From: Verrucomicrobiota bacterium
GTDB taxonomy: Bacteria > Verrucomicrobiota > Verrucomicrobiia > Chthoniobacterales > Terrimicrobiaceae
DNA length: 64,000 nucleotides
Direction of reading: 5' to 3'
Assembly (NCBI GenBank): GCA_017305195.1
Contig: JAFKMU010000042.1
Location: 62,001-126,000, forward strand
Positions 34,264-43,054 of the stretch are shown piece after piece. How positions within the stretch are numbered: the stretch's first letter is position 1; every line of letters begins with the position of its first letter. A program made the position numbers and the translations under genes. The notes beneath the pieces are model-generated. The model was not told the origin of the DNA and did no database searches. It was given only the letters and a program-made list of their open reading frames with translations.

Positions 34264-34490
34264 GAAGACAGAAGAAGTTTTTACAGAAGGTCGCAAAGGA
34301 CACAAAGAACAGCTGCGCTGCCCTCTTTCGGAAAGACCTCGGTCGCCGCCGAGCGAGCTTTCCGGAAAAAGATATACCGGCGGAACGTCTTTCCTGCGTC
34401 GCCCTTCCTGTGAAAATCGCCGCACCGCCTGTGCGCAAAGCCCACCTTTGTGTCCTTTGCGTCCTTCTGTAAAACCGTCTTCTGCCTTCC
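34264..34490. repeat. Inverted-repeat island with internal hairpin
   Basis: Arms at about 34264-34307 and 34446-34490 are complementary over roughly 45 bp with few mismatches. The inner 29 bp of each arm pair with a single mismatch. The interior contains a two-tier hairpin at 34329-34364 (CGGAAAG/CTTTCCG enclosing CTCGG/CCGAG). The right flank, 34481-34517, recurs at 11293-11328. The remaining spacer to the KpsF start (34577) shows nothing else. Confidence 0.7.
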
Positions 34491-34576
34491 CCTTCGTTTC
34501 CTTCGCTTCCTTCTGTTCCGACCCTGCCCTGGGGTTCTCCCCTTGAATCGTCCGCCCGGAAACTCCACAATGCGGC

Positions 34577-35548
34577 ATGGATCATCTCGTCCGTGCTCGA
34601 AAAGTCGTAGAGATCGAGCTCGCTGAAATCAAAGCCATGGCCGACCGCCTCAACGGCAGTTTCAATGAGGCCGTGGAACTCGTGCGCGCCGCCGCCGACA
34701 ATCGCCACAAGGTCGTGGTCGTGGGTGTGGGTAAGAGCGGCCACATCGGGGAAAAAATCGCCGCCACCCTCACCAGCACCGGCACCCCGGCCGTCGTGCT
34801 GAATTCCCTCAACGCCCTCCACGGCGACCTCGGCGTCGTCAGCGATGGCGACATCATCATCGCCCTGAGCTACAGCGGCGAGACCGACGAACTCCTCAAC
34901 ATCCTCCCCGCCCTGGCCCGCTTCGACGTGAAGCTCATCGCCCTCACGGGCGGCCTGTCCTCGACCCTGGCCAAGGCGGCCGATTGCGTGCTCGACGCCC
35001 AGGTTTCCCAGGAGGCCTGCCCGCTCAATCTCGCCCCCACCTCCAGCACCACCGCGATGCTCGTCCTCGGCGACGCCCTCGCCATGGCGCTGCTTGAGGC
35101 GCGCGGGTTTGAAAAGGAGGATTTTGCCCGCTTCCATCCCGGCGGCACGCTCGGCCGCGCTCTCTTGCTGAAGGTGCGCCAGATCATGCGCGAGGCCGAC
35201 CAACTCGCCGTCGTCTCTCTCGACACCCCGGTCATCGAGGTGATCAAGGTGATGAACTCCCGGCGCACCGGCGCGGCGGTGATCGCCGACAACGAGGGCG
35301 TCCTCCTCGGCATCTTCACCCACGGGGATTTCGCCCGGCATTTCTCAAACCACCCCGACATCGGCAGCCAGCCCGTGGGCGAATACATGACCCGCCGCCC
35401 GATCACCATCGGGGCCGACCGCCTCGCCGCCGAGGTGCTCAATATCCTGCAAAAGCACAAGATCGACGACCTCGTGGTGGTCGATGACGACGGCCGCGCC
35501 ATCGGGCTCGTCGATTCGCAGGACCTATCCCGCTTGAAAATCCTCTAG
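34577..35548 (+). CDS. kdsD: KpsF/GutQ family arabinose-5-phosphate isomerase
   Basis: 323 residues: an N-terminal SIS domain (about 30-170; VVGVGKSGHIGEKIAATLTS, ALSYSGETDELL, APTSSTTAMLVLGDALA) and two CBS domains (about 200-255 and 265-320). The HPGGTLGR motif between them is typical. The enzyme interconverts ribulose 5-phosphate and arabinose 5-phosphate, the first step towards Kdo, so it indicates LPS synthesis. kdsA, kdsB and kdsC are not in the window. It is followed by efp after 46 bp. Confidence 0.94.
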   Translation: MDHLVRARKVVEIELAEIKAMADRLNGSFNEAVELVRAAADNRHKVVVVGVGKSGHIGEKIAATLTSTGTPAVVLNSLNALHGDLGVVSDGDIIIALSYSGETDELLNILPALARFDVKLIALTGGLSSTLAKAADCVLDAQVSQEACPLNLAPTSSTTAMLVLGDALAMALLEARGFEKEDFARFHPGGTLGRALLLKVRQIMREADQLAVVSLDTPVIEVIKVMNSRRTGAAVIADNEGVLLGIFTHGDFARHFSNHPDIGSQPVGEYMTRRPITIGADRLAAEVLNILQKHKIDDLVVVDDDGRAIGLVDSQDLSRLKIL

Positions 35549-35594
35549 CCAGCCCCCCGCCCGCAGGACTACGCTGACCCATTCTCTTCCTTTC

Positions 35595-36152
35595 ATGGCA
35601 CTCGCAAACGATCTCCGCAAAGGTATGGCCATCCGGTATAACAATAACCCGGCCATCGTTCTTGAAGTTCAGCACCGTACCCCGGGCAACCTCCGCGCCT
35701 TCGTGCAGGTCATCATCCGGTACATCAATACCGGCAAATCCGCCGACGTGCGTTTCTCATCCACGGAAAAAGTCGACCTCGTCGACGTAAACCGCCAGGA
35801 GCTCGAGTTCAGCTACGCCGACCCGCAGGGCTACCATTTCATCAATCCCGACGACTACGAGACCATCACGCTCCAGCCTGATCTCGTCTCCGAGGTGAAG
35901 AATTATCTCGTCGAGAATCTCAAGGTGGAAGTCCTCAGCATCGAGGGCCGGCCCGCCCAGGTGGAAATCCCCTCCTCCGTCGTGCTCAAGGTCACGGAAT
36001 CGGCCGAGGGCGTGCGTGGCGACAGCGCGAACAACGTGCAGAAACCAGCCACGCTCGAGACCGGCCTCGTCGTTCAGGTCCCGCTCTTCATCAAGGAAGG
36101 CGAGTTGATCAAGATCGACACGCGCTCGGGCTCCTACATGGGCCGCGCCTAG
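35595..36152 (+). CDS. efp: Elongation factor P
   Basis: 185 residues, three beta-barrel domains. It binds stalled ribosomes and speeds peptide-bond formation at polyproline stretches. The C-terminal signature (LKVTESAEGVRGDSANNVQKPATLETG...VPLFIKEGE) is intact. The domain I loop reads TPGNLRAF: the residue aligned with E. coli Lys34 is Asn32. That excludes beta-lysylation by EpmA and rhamnosylation by EarP at that position. No modification gene is adjacent. Confidence 0.96.
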   Translation: MALANDLRKGMAIRYNNNPAIVLEVQHRTPGNLRAFVQVIIRYINTGKSADVRFSSTEKVDLVDVNRQELEFSYADPQGYHFINPDDYETITLQPDLVSEVKNYLVENLKVEVLSIEGRPAQVEIPSSVVLKVTESAEGVRGDSANNVQKPATLETGLVVQVPLFIKEGELIKIDTRSGSYMGRA

Positions 36153-36176
36153 GTCCGGCACCCGCCCATCCCCACG

Positions 36177-36944
36177 GTGGCGAGGCGAAAAACCACTTCC
36201 AGACGCAGGCCCGTGCGGAGACTCGACGTTTCCGCCACCGGGGTGCTGCCGGCCACTGTGCCGAAGCGCTTCGTCAAGCTCCTCGTCGGTTTGTTTCTCC
36301 TGCCCGCCGCCTGGGTGCTCACGCAGACGTTTTTCATGGCGTTTGCGCGGACGACGATCCGGAACCAGTTTTGGATCACGGAAGAGTTCTGGTTCTTTTC
36401 GCTGGGCGTGCTCGTCTGGCTGGTCACGTTCTTTGGCCTGCCGCGACCGATCTGGCTCTACGTTTTCGGCCATGAGCTGACCCATGCCATCTGGGTCATG
36501 CTCATGGGCGGACGAGTCCACCGCTTTCAGGTCACCCGCCAGGGCGGCCATATCCTGGCCGATCGCACGAATACCTGGATCGCCCTCGCCCCGTACTTTT
36601 TCCCCATCTACAGCCTGCTCGCCATCATCGCGTATGGCATCTGCGGGATCTTCTGGGATGTCGCGCCGTACCGGTGGATTCTCTACATGGTCATCGGCGT
36701 CACCTGGGGGTTTCACCTCACCTTCACCGTCTGGATGATTACCAAAGGGCAGCCCGACCTTTACTACGGCGGCACGTTTTTCTCCCTGACGGTCATTTAC
36801 ATCCTCAACCTCATCCTGCTCTCGATCATGCTGGTGCTGGCCGCGCCGGAGATCACGTGGTTGAGCTTCCTGCGCGAACTCCTCCAGAACGCGGTCGACT
36901 TCACCGCAGACCTCACGCTCCTCCTGAACCGGGCCATCCGGTGA
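36177..36944 (+). CDS. Membrane protein with HExxH motif (M50-like)
   Basis: 255 residues from a GTG. A basic N-terminus is followed by about six hydrophobic helices. Helix three carries HELTHAIW (HExxH, a zinc-metalloprotease motif), and after GGRV comes NTWIALAPYFFPIYS, resembling the N-x-x-P second motif of M50 site-2-like proteases. A third zinc ligand is not obvious, so protease activity is a hypothesis. Its stop overlaps the GTG of the MidA-like methyltransferase by 4 bp. Confidence 0.65.
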   Translation: MARRKTTSRRRPVRRLDVSATGVLPATVPKRFVKLLVGLFLLPAAWVLTQTFFMAFARTTIRNQFWITEEFWFFSLGVLVWLVTFFGLPRPIWLYVFGHELTHAIWVMLMGGRVHRFQVTRQGGHILADRTNTWIALAPYFFPIYSLLAIIAYGICGIFWDVAPYRWILYMVIGVTWGFHLTFTVWMITKGQPDLYYGGTFFSLTVIYILNLILLSIMLVLAAPEITWLSFLRELLQNAVDFTADLTLLLNRAIR

Positions 36945-37912
36945 GCGGCTCGACGATCGAGTTCCTGGAGCAACTCCAGGCCGCCCACGGCGGCAGCATC
37001 CCGTTTGACCGCTGGATGCAGGAGGCGCTCTACCATCCGCAGCACGGCTACTACACGGCCAACATCCGCGACATCGGGCGCGGCGGCGACTTCACCACCT
37101 GGCCCGTCATGCGGCGCAATCTCTCCCGCGCCATCGCCCGCTGGGCGCGCTCGCACCAGCCGCGCGGCAAATGGCATCTCATCGAGATCGGCGCGGGCAC
37201 CGGGGCGCTCGGCGCGGGCGTGTGGAAGGCGCTCGGGTGGTTCGGCCGCCCGCAGTTCCACATCGTCGACGTCTCGCCCGTCCTGCGCGCCGCGCAAAGG
37301 AAAGTCCTCCCGCGCGGCACGCGCTGGCACGACTCCATGGCCGACGCCCTCGCCGCCTGCGACGGGGAGGCCGTGATTTACTCGAACGAACTCGTCGACG
37401 CCTTCCCCTGCCGGGTGTTTCAGAAACAGGACGACCGCTGGCGCGAGCTCTCGCTCAGCATCGGCGGATCGCGCTGGGTCGAACACTGGACGGAACCCGC
37501 AACCCTCCCCGACTCCTCCTCGCTCACCCACCCCTGGCCCGACGGCCAGCGCGTCGAGACGCAGGAGGCCTTTCGCCAATGGTACGAGGCATGGCGTCCG
37601 CTCTGGAAAGCCGGGGCCATGCTCGTCATCGACTACGGCGAGGAGGTCGCCGAGCTGTATCACCGCCGCCTGCGCGGTTCGCTCCGCGCCTACGCCCACC
37701 ACCAGCGCATCGAGGGACCGCAGGCCTACATCGGCTTCGGCAAGCGCGACCTCACGGTGGACGTGAATTTCACCGACCTCCGCCAGTGGCTCCGCGCCCC
37801 CGGCCCCGCGCAAACCCTCGCGCACTTCCTCTCCGCCCAGGGCCAGCCCGTGGAACTCGGCGACGCCGGGGAGGCCTTCAAGGTGCTGGAAACTGCGCCT
37901 CCCGCGCTCTAG
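36941..37912 (+). CDS. SAM-dependent methyltransferase, MidA/NDUFAF7 family
   Basis: 323 residues from a GTG coupled to the upstream membrane protein. Family segments: MQEALYHPQHGYY near the N-terminus, GGDFTTWPVM, the SAM-binding LIEIGAGTGALG, IVDVSPVLRAAQ, YSNELVDAFPCRVF and MLVIDYGE. The human homologue NDUFAF7 methylates an arginine of a complex I subunit; bacterial members have little direct data. No complex I genes are visible in this window. Confidence 0.88.
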   Translation: MSGSTIEFLEQLQAAHGGSIPFDRWMQEALYHPQHGYYTANIRDIGRGGDFTTWPVMRRNLSRAIARWARSHQPRGKWHLIEIGAGTGALGAGVWKALGWFGRPQFHIVDVSPVLRAAQRKVLPRGTRWHDSMADALAACDGEAVIYSNELVDAFPCRVFQKQDDRWRELSLSIGGSRWVEHWTEPATLPDSSSLTHPWPDGQRVETQEAFRQWYEAWRPLWKAGAMLVIDYGEEVAELYHRRLRGSLRAYAHHQRIEGPQAYIGFGKRDLTVDVNFTDLRQWLRAPGPAQTLAHFLSAQGQPVELGDAGEAFKVLETAPPAL

Positions 37913-37945
37913 ACGCACCAGATACCAAAGGAAGCTTCTCCTTTT

Positions 37946-37973
37946 GTTGACGATGTATCATTTTTGATACACA
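37946..37973 (+). promoter_or_regulatory. higBA promoter and autoregulatory operator
   Basis: A -35-like TTGACG (37946-37951) is followed by a perfect palindrome TGTATCA-tttt-TGATACA (37954-37971) that covers the spacer and likely -10 (TACACA, 37968-37973). The start codon at 37986 is about 6 nt after the expected transcript start. The arrangement fits repression by the downstream XRE antitoxin. Confidence 0.55.
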
Positions 37974-37985
37974 TTACCCCATGTC

Positions 37986-38351
37986 ATGCGTCACCTTCCC
38001 CGATCCATCCGGTTCTTTGCCACTGGCGAAGGAAATGAACCGGTCCGGGAGTGGTTGAAAGCACTGGCCAAGGAGGAGCGGCGAATCATCGGCGAGGATG
38101 TCAAAACCGTCCAAGCCACCCTCCAATGGAGAAAACCGCTCGTCGATTCCTTCGGCAATGGACTGTGGGAGGTTCGATCCACGCTTCCCAGCGGGATCGC
38201 CCGTGTCCTTTTCTTCGAGCATCGCGGGGAGATGATCCTCCTCCACGGGTTCAAGAAGAAGACACAGAAAACGCCGGAAGACGCCATCCGACTGGCCCAG
38301 CAAAGAAAACGAGATTATGAAAAAGCAGCAGAACAAGCATCGCGGAAGTGA
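37986..38351 (+). CDS. higB: RelE/HigB-type toxin (phage Gp49-like)
   Basis: 121 residues. Segments EPVREWLKALAKEERRIIGEDVKTVQ, LWEVRSTLPSGIARVLFFEH and LLHGFKKKTQKTPEDAIRLAQQRKRDY are characteristic of the Gp49-like HigB family, which cleaves mRNA in the ribosomal A site. The terminal basic KKKTQKTP motif is intact, so it is probably active. The antitoxin gene lies downstream and overlaps by 35 bp, the reversed order usual for higBA. Confidence 0.88.
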   Translation: MRHLPRSIRFFATGEGNEPVREWLKALAKEERRIIGEDVKTVQATLQWRKPLVDSFGNGLWEVRSTLPSGIARVLFFEHRGEMILLHGFKKKTQKTPEDAIRLAQQRKRDYEKAAEQASRK

Positions 38352-38613
38352 CTTCGACGATTTCCTCAAGGAGGAAAACATCTACGAAGAGGTATGCGCT
38401 GCCGCAGCGAAGCGAGCCATCGCCGCGCAATTCGCCGAGGCCCTCCAGGCTCAAAACAAGAGCATCGCCCAGCTCGCCAAGGAGATGAAAACCAGCCGGG
38501 CCACCGTTCAGCGCCTCCTCGACGAGAACAACGACTCGCTCTCCCTCAAGACCCTGGCCAAGGCGGCCACGGTGCTCGGAAAACGTCTGCATCTGGAACT
38601 CACTCCAGCCTAG
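38317..38613 (+). CDS. higA: XRE-family antitoxin (HigA-like)
   Basis: 98 residues. A helix-turn-helix occupies about 50-98 (SIAQLAKEMKTSRATVQRLLDENNDSLSLKTLAKAATVLG). The N-terminal part (about 10-45) is the likely toxin-binding region. It neutralises the upstream HigB-like toxin and probably represses the operon through the palindrome at 37954-37971. Confidence 0.88.
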   Translation: MKKQQNKHRGSDFDDFLKEENIYEEVCAAAAKRAIAAQFAEALQAQNKSIAQLAKEMKTSRATVQRLLDENNDSLSLKTLAKAATVLGKRLHLELTPA

Positions 38614-38621
38614 GCTCGCTC

Positions 38622-39248
38622 TTGCCCGCCAAACTCCCCAAGACCTACAAGGACGAGCCGGTCCTTCCCTTTGCCTCGCAGGCGGAATGGCGGCGCTGGC
38701 TGGAAGAAAACCACGCCTCGCACGACGCCTTGTGGATCTGCTACGCGAAGAAATCCGCCGGTATTCCCTCCGTCACCTACGCCGAGGTGATCGAGGAGGC
38801 GCTGTGCTTCGGATGGATCGACGGGCAGGCCGCCTCGCTAAGCGAAACCCATTATCTCCAACGCTATACGCCGCGCCGCAAGCGCAGCCTCTGGTCGCGG
38901 ATCAACCGCACCAAGGCCGAGGCCCTTATCGCCAGCGGCCGCATGCAACCCTCCGGACTCCGCGAGATTGAGGCCGCCCGCGCCGATGGACGCTGGGAAA
39001 ATGCCTACGCCTCCTCGACCGTCATCGAGGTCCCCGACATCCTCAGGCTCGCCCTTGACTCGTCCCCCGCAGCCGCCAAGGCTTTTGCCGGGTTGGACAG
39101 CCGCAATCGCTACGCCATCCTCTATCGCCTCACTCATGCCAAGCGGGAGGAAACCCGCCAGCGTCTCCTCGTGCAATTCATCGCCATGCTGGAGGAGGGA
39201 CGCACCATCCATCCCCCGGCCACCCGCCGCAAACCTGCCGTGGAATAG
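38622..39248 (+). CDS. YdeI/OmpD-associated family protein
   Basis: 208 residues from a TTG at 38622, the first start in frame after the antitoxin stop. Typical segments: PFASQAEWRRWLEENHASHDALWICYAKK, TYAEVIEEALCFGWIDGQ, RYTPRRKRSLWSRINRTKAEALIASGRM and a C-terminal RQRLLVQFIAMLEEGRTIHP. The family is widespread in bacteria, with no firm biochemical role. It lies 8 bp after the higBA pair, perhaps only by read-through. Confidence 0.82.
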   Translation: MPAKLPKTYKDEPVLPFASQAEWRRWLEENHASHDALWICYAKKSAGIPSVTYAEVIEEALCFGWIDGQAASLSETHYLQRYTPRRKRSLWSRINRTKAEALIASGRMQPSGLREIEAARADGRWENAYASSTVIEVPDILRLALDSSPAAAKAFAGLDSRNRYAILYRLTHAKREETRQRLLVQFIAMLEEGRTIHPPATRRKPAVE

Positions 39249-39566
39249 CTCCATACCACAGGCTTGCCATCCCTTGGCCAACAAAGGGCAATTTTGGCCT
39301 AGTTATTAGCAAAAAATCATTAGCGAATATTGGACTCCTGCTTATTTTGTTAGCTGTTCCCCAAGTAGTCCAATGATTAGCACCCCCCTGTCAGCAAGCC
39401 TGCTGGCCCTCCCCCCAGGATGGCCTCAGTCCAGGCAGTTAATAAAACTAACAAATCGTAACAACCCGCGCTCTGCCTCCTCGCGCCGCCAGCCTGCCGA
39501 TCCCTACGGACCAGTCAGCATGACCCCGCTCCGGATCCACACCGCTGCCAGCACGAGGGAGGACCG
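39249..39566. other. AT-rich intergenic spacer with repeated ATTAGC boxes
   Basis: About 318 bp. The 39300-39460 part is strikingly AT-rich for this genome. It holds ATTAGC at 39305, 39319 and 39376, GTTAGC at 39349, an 8-bp inverted pair ATTGGACT/AGTCCAAT (39329-39336 and 39367-39374), and TTTGTTAG/CTAACAAA (39346-39353 and 39448-39455). It looks like a regulatory region or a remnant of inserted DNA rather than coding sequence. Confidence 0.5.
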
Positions 39567-39929
39567 GTGAAGACGCTCCTCGCTCTCCTCGAGGTAGCCA
39601 TCCTCACCGCCTGCACCAGCACGGGCGCGGGTACAAAGACCGTCACCCGGAAGATTCCCAACGCCTGCCACGTCTATGCCGTGGCCGCCGCGCAGAAGCT
39701 CCTGGTGGAGAACCATGTCCCCGCCAAGGTGATGACCATGACCTTCGCCGACGGCTCGAAGCATGCCGTAACCGCTTACGCCCACAATGGCGGCGTCTAT
39801 ATCTACGACCCGACCGTAAGGAAGGGATCGACCCTGATCGGACCCGGCCCGCTGTGGAACGCCCCGTCGGAGATCCAGGAAATGAATCCGTATTCCAAGC
39901 CGATAGCCGGAGTCTGGATGGATAATTAG
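39567..39929 (+). CDS. Small lipoprotein, possibly papain-like fold
   Basis: 120 residues from a GTG. The N-terminal lipobox LTAC (Cys at about 16) predicts a lipoprotein. The mature part has a Cys in NACHVYA, His in KHAVTAY and Asp in IYDPT. This Cys-His-Asp order with this spacing is reminiscent of C39/transglutaminase-like cysteine proteases, though at about 100 residues it would be a minimal version. No close family recognised; activity unproven. A hairpin with a short T run follows. Confidence 0.55.
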   Translation: MKTLLALLEVAILTACTSTGAGTKTVTRKIPNACHVYAVAAAQKLLVENHVPAKVMTMTFADGSKHAVTAYAHNGGVYIYDPTVRKGSTLIGPGPLWNAPSEIQEMNPYSKPIAGVWMDN

Positions 39930-40452
39930 CCGTACCCCGACGGAGGGTGAGCTGTCAGCGCCCTCCGCCGGTTTTCCTCACCGCCGATTGATCAACGAAA
40001 GGCAATACATGGGCGATCCGTGCCAAGGGACGGGTATCGCATTCCGGCGGGCAAACTATGCTCACTGCGAAACCATTCCACGCCCATGAAAAACACATCC
40101 AATGTTTATCTTCGCGGTTCCAATCGAGGCGGCTCCCCCACGTCGCTCAACCCCGAGAAAGATCGCGCCACCCATCTGTCCCGTCACCGCGTGTCGCCGC
40201 TATCGGTCCTGACCTTTCCCAATCTCGAAAGCCGCTCCATCGTCGGGTACGCCCGGTTCGTGGAGCCTGCCGTCTGGGAAGACGACATCTAGATTTTCTG
40301 AAGTTCCCCGCCGCCGGACGCCCCCACCCCGGCCCCGAGGAAACTCCCATCTGCTGCCTGCCAGGAGGGGAGGGCGAACCACGCCGTGCCGCCCTCCCTC
40401 TCCGCTCGCCAGTTCGCTCCCGCGAGCGAGCAGGAGGTTTCGTACTCCATCG
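39930..40452. other. Intergenic region with one doubtful small frame
   Basis: About 520 bp between the lipoprotein and the convergent YnfA gene. It begins with the hairpin at 39941. A plus-strand frame from ATG 40086 to 40292 would encode a 68-residue basic peptide with no recognised features. A minus-strand frame 40450-40289 starts two bases after the YnfA stop. Neither has supporting evidence, so I left both uncalled. Confidence 0.35.
39941..39975 (+). terminator. Probable terminator after the small lipoprotein
   Basis: CGGAGGG (39941-39947) and CCCTCCG (39961-39967) form a 7-bp stem with a 13-nt loop, followed by CCGG then TTTT. The short T run makes it moderate in strength. Confidence 0.5.
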
Positions 40453-40782
40453 TCACCCCCGCGGGCCAAAGTAGATGATCGCCGCGCCGAGAAGACACAC
40501 GGCGACGCCGATGACGTCCCAGCGATCCGGCGCATGCCGCTCGACGACCCACATCCAGGCGATGGATGAGGCAATATAGACCGCTCCATAGGCGGCATAG
40601 ATGCGCCCGGCCTGCCCCGGATGCAGCGTGAGCAGATAGCCGAAAAGAAACAGCGCCATCGCTCCAGGCGCGAGCCACCACACGGGCTTGCCCAGACGCA
40701 GCCATGCGTAGATGGCGTAGCATCCGGCGATCTCCGCCAGCGCGGTCAGGATGTAGAGGCCTACGGCGGCGAATGGATTCAT
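40453..40782 (-). CDS. YnfA family membrane protein
   Basis: 109 residues from ATG 40782 (an in-frame ATG at 40800 would add six). Four hydrophobic helices and the family segments [51 protein letters not shown] and a terminal IYFGPRG. YnfA proteins belong to the SMR-related UPF0060 group and may export small cations or drugs; data are limited. It lies upstream of nothing obvious and 76 bp downstream of the ZntA-type ATPase stop on the same strand. Confidence 0.9.
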   Translation of the reverse strand: MNPFAAVGLYILTALAEIAGCYAIYAWLRLGKPVWWLAPGAMALFLFGYLLTLHPGQAGRIYAAYGAVYIASSIAWMWVVERHAPDRWDVIGVAVCLLGAAIIYFGPRG

Positions 40783-40858
40783 CCGCCCGGAATACGCCAA
40801 ATCCGCCTCGCCCCTCCAGACTTTCCCGCTCCGCCATTCGATCCGAACCCGGGGAGAT

Positions 40859-43048
40859 TCACGCCTTTACGCCGCGCAACAGCCGCAGGGCATTCGCCGT
40901 CACGAGCAGTGTCGCCCCGGTATCCGCCAGGATGGCGAACCACAGGCTGGTCAGCCCAAAGACCGCGAGCAGGAGAAAGACCGCCTTGATCGCGAGGGCG
41001 AAGGCAATATTGAACCGGATCATCCCGAGCGTGCGGCGCCCGAGACGAATGGCCTCCGGCACCATGCCGAGGTCATCCCGCATGAGAGCCACATCGGCCG
41101 TCTCGATCGCGGCATCCGTGCCCGCCGCTCCCATGGCGATTCCCACATTGGCCACGGCCAGCGCCGGGGCGTCATTCACGCCGTCGCCGATCATTCCCAC
41201 GCTGCCGTATTTGGCGGCGAGTTCCTTCACCTTCGCGATCTTGTCGTCGGGCAGCAGGTCGCCATACGCCTCGTCGATGCCCGCCTCTTTCGCGATGGCC
41301 CGGGCGGTTTTCGTATTGTCCCCGCTCAGCATCACGACATGCCGGAGCCCCGCCTCATGCATGCGGGCGATGGCGTTCCTCGCCTCGGGCCGGATCGTGT
41401 CCGCGATCGCGATGACGCCCAGCACCTCGCCAGTGCAGTCGCCATGCGGACGATGACCGACGACCACCACGGAGCGCGCCGCCGCTTCGATCTCCGCCAG
41501 CCTTTTCTCAAGGCCGGGTGAGCAAACCCCGATCTCATGGGCGAAGCGGTGGTTCCCCACGAAATACTCATGCCCGCCGAGTGATCCCTCGGCCCCGCGC
41601 CCCTGGACGCTCCGGTAATCGGAGCATTCGTCGAAGTCGAGCGCGTCGGTCTGCGCGCGGTCCACGATGGCCCCGGCGAGAGGATGGGTGGAGTGCGCAT
41701 TGATCGAGGCGGCGATGCGCAGGATTTCGGCGACCGACGCCTCGCCCACCGGCTGAATGTCGACCACCTTGGGCTTGCCCTCGGTGATCGTTCCGGTCTT
41801 GTCGAGGGCCAGCGCCTTCAATCCGCCGAGAGCCTCCAGGTACGCGCCGCCCTTGACCAGCACCCCGGCACGAGCCAGCGCCGCGAGGCCGGAGACGACG
41901 CTCACTGGCGTGGCAATGACCAGCGCACAGGGGCAGGCGATGACGAGCAGCACCAGCGCACGATAAATCCAGTCCATCCACGGCTGGCCAAACACGAGCG
42001 GCGGCACGAGGGCGAGCGCGATGGCAAAGACCATTACCGCTGGCGTGTAGATGCGGGCAAAGTTGTCCACGAATCGCTGCGCCGGGGCCTTCGTCGCCTG
42101 CGCCTCCTCCACCATGTGAATGATGCGCGCCAGCGTGGTGTCTCCCGCCGCCTTGGTCGTCTCGATCTGGAGCGAACCGTCGCCATTGATCGTCCCGGCA
42201 AACACTGTGTCGCCCGGCGATTTTTCCACCGGCAGGGATTCCCCGGTGATGGGCGCTTGATTGACAGCCGAGCTGCCGCCGACCACCCGCCCGTCGAGCG
42301 GAATGCGCTGCCCGGATCGCACCAGCACGAGCTCGCCGATCTTCACGGAATCCGCCGACACCTCCGTAAAGTCGCCCTCGCGCTTCACCAGCGCCGTCTC
42401 CGGGGCGAGTTCCATCAGCGCCAGGATCGCCCGGCGCGCGCGCCCGACGCTCCACGACTCCAGCAGCTCGGAAAGCGAAAACAGAAACGCCACCGCAGCA
42501 CCCTCCGCATGCTCGCCGATCGAAACCGCGCCGATCACCGCCACGGTCATGAGCACATTCATGTCGAGCGACCGGGATCGCACCGCCCGCAGCGCCTTGG
42601 GCAAAACCAGCGCGCCGCCGCTCACGATGGCGATGAGAAACGCCATATCCGGCCAGAGCGTCTCCCGCCATCCCGCCCACTGGAGCGCAATGCCGAGGCC
42701 CGTCCCGAAACCGGACAACGCCACCAGCCACGTGGGAAGCGAAATGCGTCGCCGCTTCTCTCCCTCCCCGCTCTCGACCGTCACGCCGCTGCGGTTGATG
42801 GCACGCACGAGTTCCTCGTCGGGCACCGCGCCGTCGGTATGGATGGTGACGGAGGAGGCCATGAGATTGGCCGTCACGCCGACCACGCGCGGGACGGTTT
42901 TCATCTCGCGCTCGATGGCGGCGATTTCATCGGGGCAATCCATCCCTCGCACGCGAAATGTCCGCGCCGCCGCGCCCTCCGGGATCTGCACGGCGGATGA
43001 CGCGGGCTGTTCCTTGGAGCAGCAATCATGATGGCAACACTCGGACAT
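40859..43048 (-). CDS. zntA: Zn/Cd/Pb-exporting P1B-2 type ATPase
   Basis: About 729 residues from ATG 43048. A Cys/His-rich N-terminal tail ([12 protein letters not shown]) precedes one HMA domain whose motif reads GMDCPDE, with one Cys and an acidic pair. The P-type core is complete: TGES, CPC in [38 protein letters not shown]. The last membrane region has [16 protein letters not shown] with the Asp that defines the Zn/Cd/Pb group. It is divergent from a CadR-like MerR gene and lies under its operator. Export of divalent soft metals from the cytosol is well supported. Confidence 0.96.
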   Translation of the reverse strand: MSECCHHDCCSKEQPASSAVQIPEGAAARTFRVRGMDCPDEIAAIEREMKTVPRVVGVTANLMASSVTIHTDGAVPDEELVRAINRSGVTVESGEGEKRRRISLPTWLVALSGFGTGLGIALQWAGWRETLWPDMAFLIAIVSGGALVLPKALRAVRSRSLDMNVLMTVAVIGAVSIGEHAEGAAVAFLFSLSELLESWSVGRARRAILALMELAPETALVKREGDFTEVSADSVKIGELVLVRSGQRIPLDGRVVGGSSAVNQAPITGESLPVEKSPGDTVFAGTINGDGSLQIETTKAAGDTTLARIIHMVEEAQATKAPAQRFVDNFARIYTPAVMVFAIALALVPPLVFGQPWMDWIYRALVLLVIACPCALVIATPVSVVSGLAALARAGVLVKGGAYLEALGGLKALALDKTGTITEGKPKVVDIQPVGEASVAEILRIAASINAHSTHPLAGAIVDRAQTDALDFDECSDYRSVQGRGAEGSLGGHEYFVGNHRFAHEIGVCSPGLEKRLAEIEAAARSVVVVGHRPHGDCTGEVLGVIAIADTIRPEARNAIARMHEAGLRHVVMLSGDNTKTARAIAKEAGIDEAYGDLLPDDKIAKVKELAAKYGSVGMIGDGVNDAPALAVANVGIAMGAAGTDAAIETADVALMRDDLGMVPEAIRLGRRTLGMIRFNIAFALAIKAVFLLLAVFGLTSLWFAILADTGATLLVTANALRLLRGVKA

Positions 43049-43054
43049 GATCCG

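Noticed and set aside
34165..34576. Possible short protein in the 34-kb spacer
   Set aside because: Frames here are Lys/Glu/Gly-rich and derive from the inverted repeat arms; similar peptides appear from the 11-kb repeat, so they are repeat-derived noise.
40086..40292. 68-residue plus-strand frame downstream of the small lipoprotein
   Set aside because: No ribosome binding site, no recognised features and amino-acid composition typical of random frames.
40289..40450. 53-residue minus-strand frame starting two bases after the YnfA stop
   Set aside because: Position suggests coupling, but the peptide is featureless and short; no evidence beyond spacing.
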